64,000 nucleotides of DNA from Verrucomicrobiaceae bacterium (GTDB lineage Bacteria; Verrucomicrobiota; Verrucomicrobiia; Verrucomicrobiales; Verrucomicrobiaceae): positions 682,001-746,000 of the forward strand of contig JAIBCL010000001.1 in assembly GCA_019694165.1 (NCBI GenBank), in the 5' to 3' direction. Every line of letters begins with the position of its first letter. Position 1 is the first letter of the stretch. Below, piece after piece: positions 8,616 through 17,057 of this stretch. The translations under genes were made by a program, and so were the position numbers. The notes beneath the pieces are model-generated. The model made no database searches. It was not told the origin of the DNA and saw nothing but the letters and a program-made list of their open reading frames with translations.

Positions 8616-10364
8616 TCACGTCATGCTTTGCCTGCGCCATGAGAGGACGGCATCGGCAACGCCGTTATGCTTGCCGCCTTTTGCTGACCACTCATCCCAA
8701 AAGTTAACCGTGGCACTGTCTGGGCGCTGCTTTGGTTCGGTGATGCGGATACGACTTGGCAGCAGGCAGGCATCGCCTACGACTAGCGCCTCGCCAGTAT
8801 CCAGCACGGGTAGCAAGTCGGTGAATCCGCCAAGGCTGTCTGGCAGCAAACGGCGCACGACACTCTGGTCTTCTGCGTTGGTGAGTCGGAGAGCGATGAA
8901 GTTGTTGCACTGGCTTAGAATGGTCCGATTCACCTCAGCCGGACGCTGGCTGATGACGACAAGCCCGACGCCGTATTTCCGTCCTTCCTTGGCGATTCGC
9001 TCGAAATACCGAACTGCGGCTGCGGCTACGCTGTCCGCTTCGCTGCGGTCTGGAATATAGAGGTGCGCCTCATCGCAGAAGATGGCTATCGGGTGGCGCT
9101 TGTCTTTCGGAGTCCACTGCTGGACGGCGAAAATGAGGCTGGCGATGCGTGCCGCAACCAAGGGCAGCACGTCGGATGGCACTTCTGAGAAGTCGATGAC
9201 CTTCACTCCGCCCTGCTTCTTCGGCTGGTCGTCAGTGCCACTCAGAAGCAATTTCGAAAACTTCGGGAGCCAGTCCAACTGCTGTGCCTCCTTGGGCGGC
9301 GTCATCATGAATCCCAGCCGCCTGTCAGCTAGCTTGTTTTCCAGCCGTGAGATGAATCGCGTCAGCTTGCCGTTGAAGTCACCAGCTTTACTCCCGGCGC
9401 TCTTTCCATCCGCTCTCGCAACATCTAAACCGCGCAGAGTCTCCAGCACGGCTTCGAGGTCGTATGGGACAGGGCTATCTACAGTGAAGTTTTTCAGAAG
9501 CTCCGTTTGATTTGCCGCTTCGAGAGCCTTTCGCTTCTCCTCAGTGACCGTTCGTGCGAGCACCATCGCTTGGTTCGGGGCATTGGTCTCTTTCCCGTCA
9601 ATCATCATCGTCACCATGTCCTCGTAGGTCAGGAGCCAGTAGGGGAGAAATAGGACTTCCTTGCTTGGAGGTGCATCCAAATCAGCCGGGCCAGCAATGC
9701 GTAGGTGCTGCACTCCGGCTCCGGCCAGCGTGTGGTATTCCCCGTGGATGTCGAAGAGCACCACGTTCGCATTCGGCAACTCGGCGATCTGTTCGATAAG
9801 CCGCGCTGTCGCCCACGACTTTCCAGAACCGGTGCTCCCGACAATCACCGCGTGCCGCTGGAAGAAGCGATTGGCGTTCAGAAATGCCTCTGCGCTTTCG
9901 TCCAGTGTGTAGTGTCCGAGGCTTAATCGCTGGCCGTCCGTGCCGCTCTGGAACGAAATCGCCTGCATGAACTGAGTGAGTTTTTCGCGCTCAACCGGAA
10001 AGCAAAGCGCATCAATTTCGGGGACGGACTCTAGCGTCCTGCGAAAAACATTGGTTTCCCACCCCTTCTTGTCGAAGAACGTGCCAATCAGCGTGATTCG
10101 GACGACGTTTTGCTCCACCGGCGGCGGAAGTTCATCGCCTGCTGGTTCGTCAGTCAGCGCCTTCTCTGTGACTGCATCCCGAATGATTTTCTGAACGACG
10201 CCTACGAGATGCTGACCTGCCTTCGAACTGCGGAGGACGACGAGGCGATTGACTTGCAGCTTTCGGAGCAGTTCGACGTTCTCCACCGCAACAACGACAT
10301 TGGCAGTGTCCACGGCGCGGACGTTTCCGAGTGAGTCTGAATCTGCGAAATCAAAGAGTGGCAT
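8616..10364 (-). CDS. herA: HerA-type DUF87 ATPase of a SIR2-HerA defence module
   Basis: A 582-residue FtsK/HerA-superfamily ATPase, which in characterised homologues assembles as a hexamer. The N-terminal 150 residues are a beta-rich HAS-barrel-like region. Walker A GSTGSGKS is at 176-183, the strand VVLFDIHGEY at 201-210, Walker B IAIFCDEAH at 426-434 and a sensor-like ISQRP at 471-475. The start is 12 bp after the SIR2 stop, so the two are co-translated neighbours. Paired SIR2 and HerA proteins are an established anti-phage system in which the complex depletes NAD and has nuclease or helicase activity; that role is inferred here from family and adjacency. Confidence 0.93.
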   Translation of the reverse strand: MPLFDFADSDSLGNVRAVDTANVVVAVENVELLRKLQVNRLVVLRSSKAGQHLVGVVQKIIRDAVTEKALTDEPAGDELPPPVEQNVVRITLIGTFFDKKGWETNVFRRTLESVPEIDALCFPVEREKLTQFMQAISFQSGTDGQRLSLGHYTLDESAEAFLNANRFFQRHAVIVGSTGSGKSWATARLIEQIAELPNANVVLFDIHGEYHTLAGAGVQHLRIAGPADLDAPPSKEVLFLPYWLLTYEDMVTMMIDGKETNAPNQAMVLARTVTEEKRKALEAANQTELLKNFTVDSPVPYDLEAVLETLRGLDVARADGKSAGSKAGDFNGKLTRFISRLENKLADRRLGFMMTPPKEAQQLDWLPKFSKLLLSGTDDQPKKQGGVKVIDFSEVPSDVLPLVAARIASLIFAVQQWTPKDKRHPIAIFCDEAHLYIPDRSEADSVAAAAVRYFERIAKEGRKYGVGLVVISQRPAEVNRTILSQCNNFIALRLTNAEDQSVVRRLLPDSLGGFTDLLPVLDTGEALVVGDACLLPSRIRITEPKQRPDSATVNFWDEWSAKGGKHNGVADAVLSWRRQSMT

Positions 10365-10376
10365 GATGGTATTGAG

Positions 10377-11393
10377 TTATGAATTTCCAATAGTTGCGTC
10401 CAGAAACGTGGGGAACTCCCAGATGGAACCGGACACTTCGACGCCATCGGGTGACTGCGAGAAGTAGGCCCGCGTATTCGTGCCTGCCTGTTCCAGCGCG
10501 AGGTAGTGCGGGTTTTCGCACGTCTTGAGAAACCTCCGAATTTCGGCGGACAGAGTCTTCGCCAGAAACACAGTGGGCACCCGGTCATTCGCAATCCGCT
10601 TTTGCATCTTTGGCTGGATATGGCGGTCACGGAAGCCATAGCCCAAACTCAGAATAGACCGCGCAGCTTTGAAGGCATTGTCAGCCCTCGTGATGATGGT
10701 GCGGAACGGGTCATCGTGGGTTTTCTCATACTTGCCGACGCCGGGCGTAACCATCACTGGCGTGAATCCAGCGGGCGGCGGCAGCGAGTCCGGCAACGCC
10801 ACGGGGTTCTGAGCTGCATCAAGAAACCAGTCCAACGAGCCATGCACTTTCAGAATCTCCACCCACGCCGCCTTGCTCGCGGAGAAGTCAGAGAATGTTC
10901 GCCAGTAACCGTGAGAGAACCCCGTCTGGTGAGGAACGTTTGCTTGGTCAGCCGCATACTCCACCAGCCGGTCATAGTTGGTGGTGACGACAACGATGTG
11001 CGGATTCGCTACCCGCAGCAGATATCGAAGCAGCTGAACCAACGTCAGTTTGAGGCTGCCGTCTGCAATTTTCCCGAATACTCTTTGGTCATCAGAAAGC
11101 AGCAGTTTTCGGGTTTCCTCCACGACGCGAAGCTCAAGTGTGTGCGGCAACGTTACGCGATGAAGTGCGTTCTCCAAGTCGCCGTTGGCTTCGATGTCAG
11201 CGACAAATTTGTCCCAAATCGCTGGCTCGCCGCTCTTTTCGTCGGGAACCACATTCTTTCTGAGGCACATGCCCAACTCATCCATTCCACCAACGCCATA
11301 CTGGCGCGAAGCTCCGCTCCCCAGCACGACAACGGGCACTTCGCTCAGGCATTTCTGAGCCAATTCAATGACTTGGTCTTGGGTCGTCTTCAT
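10377..11393 (-). CDS. SIR2-like NAD-hydrolase effector
   Basis: A 338-residue SIR2-family protein. Motifs: Rossmann NAD-binding GSGAS (25-29, in VVVLGSGASRQYG), TTNYD (137-141), the catalytic-type histidine in KVHGSLDW (182-189) and a late LGYGFRDRHI. In defence systems this family cleaves NAD to abort infection, and with HerA forms a two-gene module. The ATG at 11393 gives a 4-bp ATGA overlap with the PIN toxin stop, which I take as the start; a GTG at 11411 would add six residues. Translational coupling to the toxin gene ties it to the leading toxin-antitoxin pair. Confidence 0.92.
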   Translation of the reverse strand: MKTTQDQVIELAQKCLSEVPVVVLGSGASRQYGVGGMDELGMCLRKNVVPDEKSGEPAIWDKFVADIEANGDLENALHRVTLPHTLELRVVEETRKLLLSDDQRVFGKIADGSLKLTLVQLLRYLLRVANPHIVVVTTNYDRLVEYAADQANVPHQTGFSHGYWRTFSDFSASKAAWVEILKVHGSLDWFLDAAQNPVALPDSLPPPAGFTPVMVTPGVGKYEKTHDDPFRTIITRADNAFKAARSILSLGYGFRDRHIQPKMQKRIANDRVPTVFLAKTLSAEIRRFLKTCENPHYLALEQAGTNTRAYFSQSPDGVEVSGSIWEFPTFLDATIGNS

Positions 11394-11833
11394 GTGCTGA
11401 TTGGATTCCACACTCTCCGAAATCCCACCCCCTCGAAGTCCTTCACGTTCACCGTGGCGAACTCGGTGACGCCTTGTGTGATCATGGTGAGGGCGGAGCG
11501 GGCGTCGTAGAGTTTACGGAAGGCAAAGTCCTTGGCGCGGGCTTTTTGCCAGAGGGCATCGTGGAGCGGGCGGCTCTCGATGGGGAAGCCGATGAGCCGC
11601 CAACGAGGGTGGGCGCGGTAGGTCTGGACGACTTCGACGGCTTCGTCGCCTGAGAGTGGGTGCTTGAGCGTGGCGGGGTTGCGCAGCAGGCCGTAGAACT
11701 CTGCGAGGATGAGTTCTGAGATGGCCACGTCTTCCTTGCCAGCGATGGACACGAGCCACGCATGAGCCACTCGGTGGCGGGGGGAATCCTCATTGAAGCC
11801 GTGAAACAGAATGTTGGTATCAATGGAGAGCAT
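11390..11833 (-). CDS. vapC: PIN-domain (VapC-type) toxin
   Basis: A 147-residue PIN ribonuclease. Acidic metal-ligand candidates are D5 in MLSIDTNILFHG, E45 in ELILAEFYGLL, D110 in KLYDARSA and D132 in VNVKDFEGVGF, matching the VapC order. Such toxins cut structured RNA, typically tRNA or rRNA, when released from their antitoxin. The start is 4 bp downstream of the ribbon-helix-helix antitoxin, the standard VapBC arrangement. Its stop is embedded in the SIR2 start codon, so toxin and SIR2 effector are likely translated from one message. Confidence 0.9.
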   Translation of the reverse strand: MLSIDTNILFHGFNEDSPRHRVAHAWLVSIAGKEDVAISELILAEFYGLLRNPATLKHPLSGDEAVEVVQTYRAHPRWRLIGFPIESRPLHDALWQKARAKDFAFRKLYDARSALTMITQGVTEFATVNVKDFEGVGFRRVWNPIST

Positions 11834-11837
11834 TGGA

Positions 11838-12107
11838 CTACTTCTTCCGGCGTTGAGTGAGAGCGACTTCCGTGTTGGTCTTCTGCGCTTCGAGTTTCAG
11901 CTCTGCATCGCTGAGGCCCTTCCAGCCAAGTTTGCGAGGTTTGGGAGGCTGCCACTCGCGTTGTGTGTCCGTCGCCGGTGCATAGACGCTGAGGATGTAT
12001 TCGAGGCCGCGGCGGGCGAGTTCGGCAAGGGAGATTTCCCTCATCTCACAGACCTTCTTAGCGCGAGCAAGAGTTTCGTCGGGGAGCTGGATCTGTGTTC
12101 GTGTCAT
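11838..12107 (-). CDS. vapB: Ribbon-helix-helix antitoxin partner of the PIN toxin
   Basis: An 89-residue protein whose first 45 residues have a ribbon-helix-helix pattern (RTQIQLPDETLARAKKV then REISLAELARRGLEYIL), followed by a basic proline-containing tail (PPKPRKLGWKG, TQRRKK) that could wrap the toxin. It would bind its own promoter as a dimer and neutralise the PIN toxin encoded 4 bp downstream. As the first gene of island A it is placed to autoregulate the whole antitoxin-toxin-SIR2-HerA-KilA-N unit (inference). The 67 bp between this start and the sulfatase end at 12175 would have to hold the island promoter. Confidence 0.85.
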   Translation of the reverse strand: MTRTQIQLPDETLARAKKVCEMREISLAELARRGLEYILSVYAPATDTQREWQPPKPRKLGWKGLSDAELKLEAQKTNTEVALTQRRKK

Positions 12108-12174
12108 GGCGACAGATTGCCATCACGACGGGCTGCCGTCAATCCGGCTGCATCTCACGAGTTCTCGGCTCAGG

Positions 12175-13599
12175 CTACGGCTTCGGCTGGGTCGGCGTCG
12201 CCTCCGACTTCGCCTTCAATGCCTCCCGCTTCTTGCGGTTGTCCGCGCCCGTGGGCTTCTTCGCGCCCTCGCTGACGGCGCGCCACATGGGGCGTGCATT
12301 TTCGCTGTCCCATTTTTTCCAGCGAGCCGTGAGTTCGGCGAGTTTTTCGGGATGGGATGCGGCGAGGTCTTTCTTCTCCAGCGGATCGGTTTTCAAATCA
12401 TAGAGCGCGACACCACCGGGCTTGCCCACGAGCTTCCAATCGCCTTCATCGCGGAAGGCGTAGTCGTCGTCCATGCGCCAGGCGAGCGGGCGATTAGGAA
12501 TCGATGCGGTGGCGAGTAGATCGGTGCCTTCCAACTTGGTTTCGGCTACTGCCACTCCGGCGGCGGCGAGCGCGGTGGGTGCGATGTCGAGGAAGCTCAC
12601 GCGATCCTGACGCTGCGCACCAGCGGCAATGCGACCGGGCCACGACAGAAACATGAGCGATCTCAGGCCTCCTTCCATCATCGTGCCTTTGCCGCCGCTC
12701 CATTCGCCGGGGGAACTGATGCCGTGGTCGTTGACGAAGATGACGAGCGTGCGCTCACGCTGGCCGCTGTCGGCGAGTGCCTTCATCATCACGCCAACAG
12801 CATCATCGAGGTGCGAGATCGTGGCTGCGAGCTTGCGCCGCGCGTCGTTTTCGATGTGAGCGAAACGTTTCTCGCGCTCGGGATCGGGCTGGTGCGGACC
12901 GTGCGGGGCATTGAAGGCGCAATACATGAACCAGGGCTTCTCTTTGTTCGCGCTGATGTAGCGAGCGGCCTCAGCACCGAGCATGTCGGTGATGTTGGAG
13001 GTGTTTTTGACCCACTTGCCGTTGTCGAGCAGGCAGTGATTCAGCGGCGGCGTGTCTCCGGCGCGTTTGGCCTCCAGATTCGTCATCGGACGATAACTCT
13101 GCACGCCGGGCAGGAAGCCATAGCAATGCTGAAACCCGTGATTTTTCGGCTGTGCCCATTCCGCCTCGCCGAGATGCCATTTGCCGATCCACGCGGTCTG
13201 ATAGCCAGCGGTCTTCAAGTGCGTGGCGATGGTCTTTTCACTCTGCGGGAGGCCATTTTTGAAACGATCGGGATGCTGAAGACGGTTCCCCTGATCCTCG
13301 GCGACGTAAGGCTCGGGATTGAAGTCAAAACCGAAACGAGCCTGATTCCGCCCCGTGAGCAAACCCGCCCGCGACGGCGCGCACAGCGGCGCGGTGCAGT
13401 AGGCCTGCGTGAAGTGAGTGCCCGAGGCACACAGCGCGTCGATGTGCGGCGTGGGGATGTCTTTGCAACCCGTGATGCCGAGATCGTGATGCTTCAGGTC
13501 GTCGGCAAGGAGGATGAGAATATTCGGCGGAGCCGAAAAGCCCGCATGTGGAATGCTGACCGACGAAAGAAGACCGAGGAGAAGAACAAGGGATTTCAT
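12175..13599 (-). CDS. Secreted sulfatase
   Basis: A 474-residue type I sulfatase with a signal peptide (LLLGLLSSVSIPHAGFSA), first strand NILILLADD, formylglycine motif CAPSR at 73-77 followed by AGLLTG, then GKWHLG and the second metal site FVNDHG. The C-terminal 30 residues are Lys/Ala-rich and probably disordered. It would be activated in the cytoplasm by a formylglycine-generating enzyme or maturase; none is seen in the window. It overlaps by 4 bp the upstream gene 13596-14534. Its 3' end abuts island A, so this gene marks the island boundary. Confidence 0.93.
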   Translation of the reverse strand: MKSLVLLLGLLSSVSIPHAGFSAPPNILILLADDLKHHDLGITGCKDIPTPHIDALCASGTHFTQAYCTAPLCAPSRAGLLTGRNQARFGFDFNPEPYVAEDQGNRLQHPDRFKNGLPQSEKTIATHLKTAGYQTAWIGKWHLGEAEWAQPKNHGFQHCYGFLPGVQSYRPMTNLEAKRAGDTPPLNHCLLDNGKWVKNTSNITDMLGAEAARYISANKEKPWFMYCAFNAPHGPHQPDPEREKRFAHIENDARRKLAATISHLDDAVGVMMKALADSGQRERTLVIFVNDHGISSPGEWSGGKGTMMEGGLRSLMFLSWPGRIAAGAQRQDRVSFLDIAPTALAAAGVAVAETKLEGTDLLATASIPNRPLAWRMDDDYAFRDEGDWKLVGKPGGVALYDLKTDPLEKKDLAASHPEKLAELTARWKKWDSENARPMWRAVSEGAKKPTGADNRKKREALKAKSEATPTQPKP

Positions 13600-14534
13600 G
13601 GCTTGCCAATGAATTGAATCAGTTCACCTGCGCCGGGAGCGAAACGCTTCGGAGCTTCTGCCCAGGCGGTGGTGGCTGCCTTTGCACAACGCGCGGCGGG
13701 ATCGCGATACGCAGCCTGCACAATGCGGCGGACGGCATCGGCTTCCGCCGTGTAGAGAGCGGAATAGGCTGCGTTGGCTTTGAGGTTCGCGGCGTGAGCC
13801 ATCGCTTCGCTATTGAGATCCATCGCGAAGACGATGCGGCGCTCGGTGTTCTCAGCTTCTTCGACGGCAGCGTGAAGCGGAGTGCGTTGCGCTGACCAAG
13901 CAGCGAGAGCGGCATCGAAAGCAGCCTGGTCGTCCGGTTTGCCAAGCGCACGGATGATGATCTTCGCGGTGGCATCGCCGCGAGTGTGACCCGTGTCTTG
14001 CTTGGCGAACTCCTTCCACTCACCGGCGATGAGCTTCGCCTGCTGCTCTGGCATCAACACACTCCACACCGCCCGGGCAAAGCGATACTGCGCCAGATGC
14101 TCCTGCTCTGTCCAGATCATGCGCAGCCGCATCCATTCGCCGAGTTGTTGGCGATGCGCTCTCGCGTCAGCCTCGCTGGCAGCGGCGTGGAGCCACATCT
14201 GCTCGGTCCACTTGCAGCGCAGCGTGTTCCGCTCGTCATGCCAGCGCGAATGGCCAGGCGTGTGCTCGTCCAGCACGGCCATGAGTCGCGTGCGCTGCTC
14301 CTCGGCGAGCAGCCTCTTCGCGTGCTGCTTCAAACCGAAGGCGTAACGCAGGAAGAATGTCCCCGGATCAGGTCGCGCGAGAATGGCAGCGACCTTCGAG
14401 TCGTCAGGTGCTGTTGTGTCTGCGATTTGAAGCCGTGGCTGGAGAAAGGCTTCGACGCGTTGCGACAAGTGGTCGTTTTCTGCCGAGAAAATCGGCATTG
14501 GCGCGATCAGGAACAGCGCGAGGAAGCGAAGCAT
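13596..14534 (-). CDS. Exported protein of unknown function
   Basis: A 312-residue protein with a signal peptide (FLALFLIAPMPIFSA) and an otherwise helical, Ala/Arg/Glu-rich body (FGLKQHAKRLLAEEQRTRLM, EADARAHRQQLGEWMRLRM, AKIIIRALGKPDDQAAFDAALAAW). No catalytic motif or known domain was recognised. Its stop codon overlaps the start of the sulfatase 12175-13599 by 4 bp, and the DUF1080 gene ends 23 bp upstream of its start, so it is probably made with these exported carbohydrate proteins. A periplasmic helical accessory protein is the most that can be said. Confidence 0.75.
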   Translation of the reverse strand: MLRFLALFLIAPMPIFSAENDHLSQRVEAFLQPRLQIADTTAPDDSKVAAILARPDPGTFFLRYAFGLKQHAKRLLAEEQRTRLMAVLDEHTPGHSRWHDERNTLRCKWTEQMWLHAAASEADARAHRQQLGEWMRLRMIWTEQEHLAQYRFARAVWSVLMPEQQAKLIAGEWKEFAKQDTGHTRGDATAKIIIRALGKPDDQAAFDAALAAWSAQRTPLHAAVEEAENTERRIVFAMDLNSEAMAHAANLKANAAYSALYTAEADAVRRIVQAAYRDPAARCAKAATTAWAEAPKRFAPGAGELIQFIGKP

Positions 14535-14557
14535 GGCGAACCGTCTGTGTCAGCTTT

Positions 14558-15280
14558 TCAGAGGCTTCGAATCCGAATGTTCCGATAGCGCACGATCCCG
14601 ACGAACTTGTCGCCGCCGTGCACTTGCAAACCGATGTGGCCCTTCGCGGGATGCACGCTCGCGGGTTCGGTGTGCTGCATGATCTGCACGCCATTCACCC
14701 ACGTCGTGATCGTCGGAGGATCATCGGTGATGCGCGCGCGAACTTCGTTCCACTCGCCGATGCGCCAAAAGCTCTTCCATGACTCCGGCAAAACGGGACA
14801 CGGATGCTCGGGATTGTCGTTGAGCGTGATCACGTCCGGCGATTTGCCGAAGGTGTAGTTGCGCACGCCACGACGCTTCCAGATGCCTTCGCCGAGAATG
14901 CCGCCGATGGTGCCGCCTTCGTGGTAGTCGATGAGACACTGGTAGGCTCTGCCGTCTTCGGTGCAGCGCATGAAGATGCCGCTGTCGGGACCGAAGTCGT
15001 TGTTCGTCTCCAAGCTGACCTCAAACTCGCCGAACTGCTCTTCGGTAATGAGCAGACCGCCATTCCCGGGCGTGTCCTGCGAGCCAAAGATCGTACGCTC
15101 CTCCACACGCCAGTTCCCGGCCGTTTGGTGGCCGCTGGCTTTGCTGTGCGGGCTTTTCGCGGTCGACTTCCAGCCCTTCAACGTGCTGCCATCGAACAAC
15201 GAGCGCCACTCCGCTCCATCCGCCCAAAGCGGCAGTGCGAGGCTGCTGGCGAGCGTTTTGAGCAGATGTCGGCGGTTCAT
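14558..15280 (-). CDS. DUF1080 (3-keto-disaccharide hydrolase) family protein
   Basis: A 240-residue exported DUF1080 protein, a concanavalin-like beta-sandwich abundant in Planctomycetes and Verrucomicrobia; some members hydrolyse 3-keto-glycosides. Tat-like start MNRRHLLKTLASSLAL, then the family opening WRSLFDGSTLKGWK, followed by NGGLLITEEQFGEFE, GPDSGIFMRC, EWNEVRARI and GHIGLQVHGG. The ATG at 15280 overlaps the stop of the TIM-barrel gene 15277-16146 by 4 bp, which fixes the start; upstream in-frame codons are shadow. The pairing with an isomerase-like protein recalls keto-sugar pathways (inference). Confidence 0.9.
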   Translation of the reverse strand: MNRRHLLKTLASSLALPLWADGAEWRSLFDGSTLKGWKSTAKSPHSKASGHQTAGNWRVEERTIFGSQDTPGNGGLLITEEQFGEFEVSLETNNDFGPDSGIFMRCTEDGRAYQCLIDYHEGGTIGGILGEGIWKRRGVRNYTFGKSPDVITLNDNPEHPCPVLPESWKSFWRIGEWNEVRARITDDPPTITTWVNGVQIMQHTEPASVHPAKGHIGLQVHGGDKFVGIVRYRNIRIRSL

Positions 15281-16146
15281 GGAAATGAAAGCGTGCAGAT
15301 GTCGATGGCCTGTTTGAGCGCGACGAGGGGTTCGAGGCGTTTCGGGCCGAACTCCTGGCCCAGGAAGTCGCGGTAGCCGGTGTCGAGGATGGCTTTCACG
15401 ACGGCGGGGTAGTGGATCTCCTGGGTATCGTCGATCTCGCCACGTCCGGGCACGCCGGCGGTGTGATAATGGGCGAACCACTGATGATGCGCCTTGATCG
15501 TGGCGCAGAGGTTTCCCTCCATGATCTGCATGTGGTAGATGTCGTAGAGCAGCCGGAAGCGCGGATGGCCGGTCTTCTCGCACAGTGCGATACCGAAGGG
15601 CGTGTTGTCAGCCATGTAGTCGGCGTGGTTCACTTTGCTGTTGAGCAGCTCCATGACCATCGTCACGCCTAGCTTGTCGCAGAGTGGCATGAGGTTCGAG
15701 AGACCGGCTGCGCAGTTCTCGATCCCCGTCTTGTCGTCCATGACCTTGCGCGGGCCGGAGAAGCAGATGACTTTCTTCACGCCCGCTTCGGCGGACTTAT
15801 TAATGAGTTCCGTGTAGCCTTCGATGAGCACCGGATGATACTCTGGTCGATTCCAGCCGCAGTTGATGTGTGACTCGGGCAGCTTCTTCGTCGTAAAACG
15901 GCCCACGGCGCATTGCAGGCCGTGTTTGAGCACAGTGGCGTAGTCGGCCGGTTCGAGCAGTTCGATGGATTCGATGCCCATGCCTTTGCAGGCCTCGCAA
16001 AACGCATCGAGCGGGATTTTCGAAAACGGCGCACGACGCACGCTGTGGCGCAATTTGGCTCCGGCGGGCGATGCTTGAGCAAAGACACGGCTTTGAGCCG
16101 CGATGGCAGCGGAAAGGCTGCCGAGGAGAGCTTGCCGGCGGTTCAT
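15277..16146 (-). CDS. Hydroxypyruvate-isomerase-like sugar isomerase/epimerase (TIM barrel, Tat-exported)
   Basis: A 289-residue AP-endonuclease-2/xylose-isomerase-like barrel with a twin-arginine start (MNRRQALLGSLSAAIAA). Landmarks expected of hydroxypyruvate-isomerase-like members include GIESIELLEP, VKKVICFSGP, a glutamate in VMELLNS, the metal-site region RLLYDIYHMQIMEGN, HYHTAGVPGRGE and the final GYRDFLGQEF. It would isomerise or epimerise a small sugar or sugar acid outside the cytoplasm; the exact substrate is unknown. It is coupled by a 4-bp overlap to the DUF1080 gene downstream and follows the SGNH-like gene by 14 bp. Confidence 0.87.
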   Translation of the reverse strand: MNRRQALLGSLSAAIAAQSRVFAQASPAGAKLRHSVRRAPFSKIPLDAFCEACKGMGIESIELLEPADYATVLKHGLQCAVGRFTTKKLPESHINCGWNRPEYHPVLIEGYTELINKSAEAGVKKVICFSGPRKVMDDKTGIENCAAGLSNLMPLCDKLGVTMVMELLNSKVNHADYMADNTPFGIALCEKTGHPRFRLLYDIYHMQIMEGNLCATIKAHHQWFAHYHTAGVPGRGEIDDTQEIHYPAVVKAILDTGYRDFLGQEFGPKRLEPLVALKQAIDICTLSFP

Positions 16147-16160
16147 TGTTGGAGGAGCTA

Positions 16161-17027
16161 CTACTTGACCCCGCTCATCGGGTGCGCGCTCACCGTATCC
16201 CAGGCGATCTGCTGGAGCTGTGTGTTGAGTTTCGCCCTGTCATCATCGCTCATGTCTTTGAGCGTGCCAAAGGCCAGCGGCACGGGAAGGCCGACGGGAC
16301 TCTTGCGGTAGATCACCGCATAGTGGCAGTAGCTGGAGAGAAATTGGAGCGGCAGCAACGCATGGCCCCAGTTGTCGCGGAATATCTCGCTCTGCTGCTT
16401 CAGACCGGGCGCTTCGCCTTTCACGATCTTCTCACGCAGCGTCACTGCCGCCATGCCGACGGGCACAATCAGCACCGCGTCCTTGCCGAGGCGCTGGTTG
16501 ATGCCTTTGACGTAATCTTCGATGTCCTGCGCATAGCGCATCGTCGCATCACGTAGCTTGGCGAGATCCGTGGCGTTGTGATCGACCTTCTTCTTCGTCT
16601 GAAGCGGATAGACCGGCTCATACTCGTCATTCGGCATCCAATACTCCTGCACCGTGATGCGCATCGCCGGATTATGCTCGATGCCGAGCTTCACGAACTT
16701 CTCGATTGCCTCGTCCGGCAGCCAGATCGGCGAAAGCGTAAGCACATCGGCTCCTCCAGCCTTCAGCACCTGCTTCACCGTGCTCTTCTCCTCCGGCACA
16801 TCCCAATGCTTCTGCACCGTCGAGCCACCGATGCTCGAAAGCCCAACCGACTGATGTTTCAGGCCCGCCGCAACCGCGATCTGCTCCACCTGACGATAGG
16901 TGAATACATGAAAGCTGTGCCCGCAAGTTGCCACGCGCTGGCCGGTGGTGATGGGGGGCTGCGGATCAGCCGCCCAGGCGATGCATGAGGCAAAAACGAG
17001 TGTCGCAAGGAGATCAAGAACTCTCAT
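16161..17027 (-). CDS. Exported SGNH/GDSL-hydrolase-like protein
   Basis: A 288-residue secreted protein. I place the start at the ATG at 17027 because it follows an AGGGGG ribosome site and begins a good signal peptide (VLDLLATLVFASCIAWAA); an upstream ATG at 17057 adds ten residues. The N-terminal GQRVATCGHSFHVF resembles block I of SGNH hydrolases with serine in GHS, and GADVLTLSPIWLPDEA may correspond to the later block. PVGMAAVTLREKI and a terminal WDTVSAHP are also seen. Probably an esterase acting on decorated glycans, given the neighbours; the assignment is moderate. Confidence 0.55.
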   Translation of the reverse strand: MRVLDLLATLVFASCIAWAADPQPPITTGQRVATCGHSFHVFTYRQVEQIAVAAGLKHQSVGLSSIGGSTVQKHWDVPEEKSTVKQVLKAGGADVLTLSPIWLPDEAIEKFVKLGIEHNPAMRITVQEYWMPNDEYEPVYPLQTKKKVDHNATDLAKLRDATMRYAQDIEDYVKGINQRLGKDAVLIVPVGMAAVTLREKIVKGEAPGLKQQSEIFRDNWGHALLPLQFLSSYCHYAVIYRKSPVGLPVPLAFGTLKDMSDDDRAKLNTQLQQIAWDTVSAHPMSGVK

Positions 17028-17057
17028 GGCCCCCTGAAACGTCAGACGCGCACTCAA

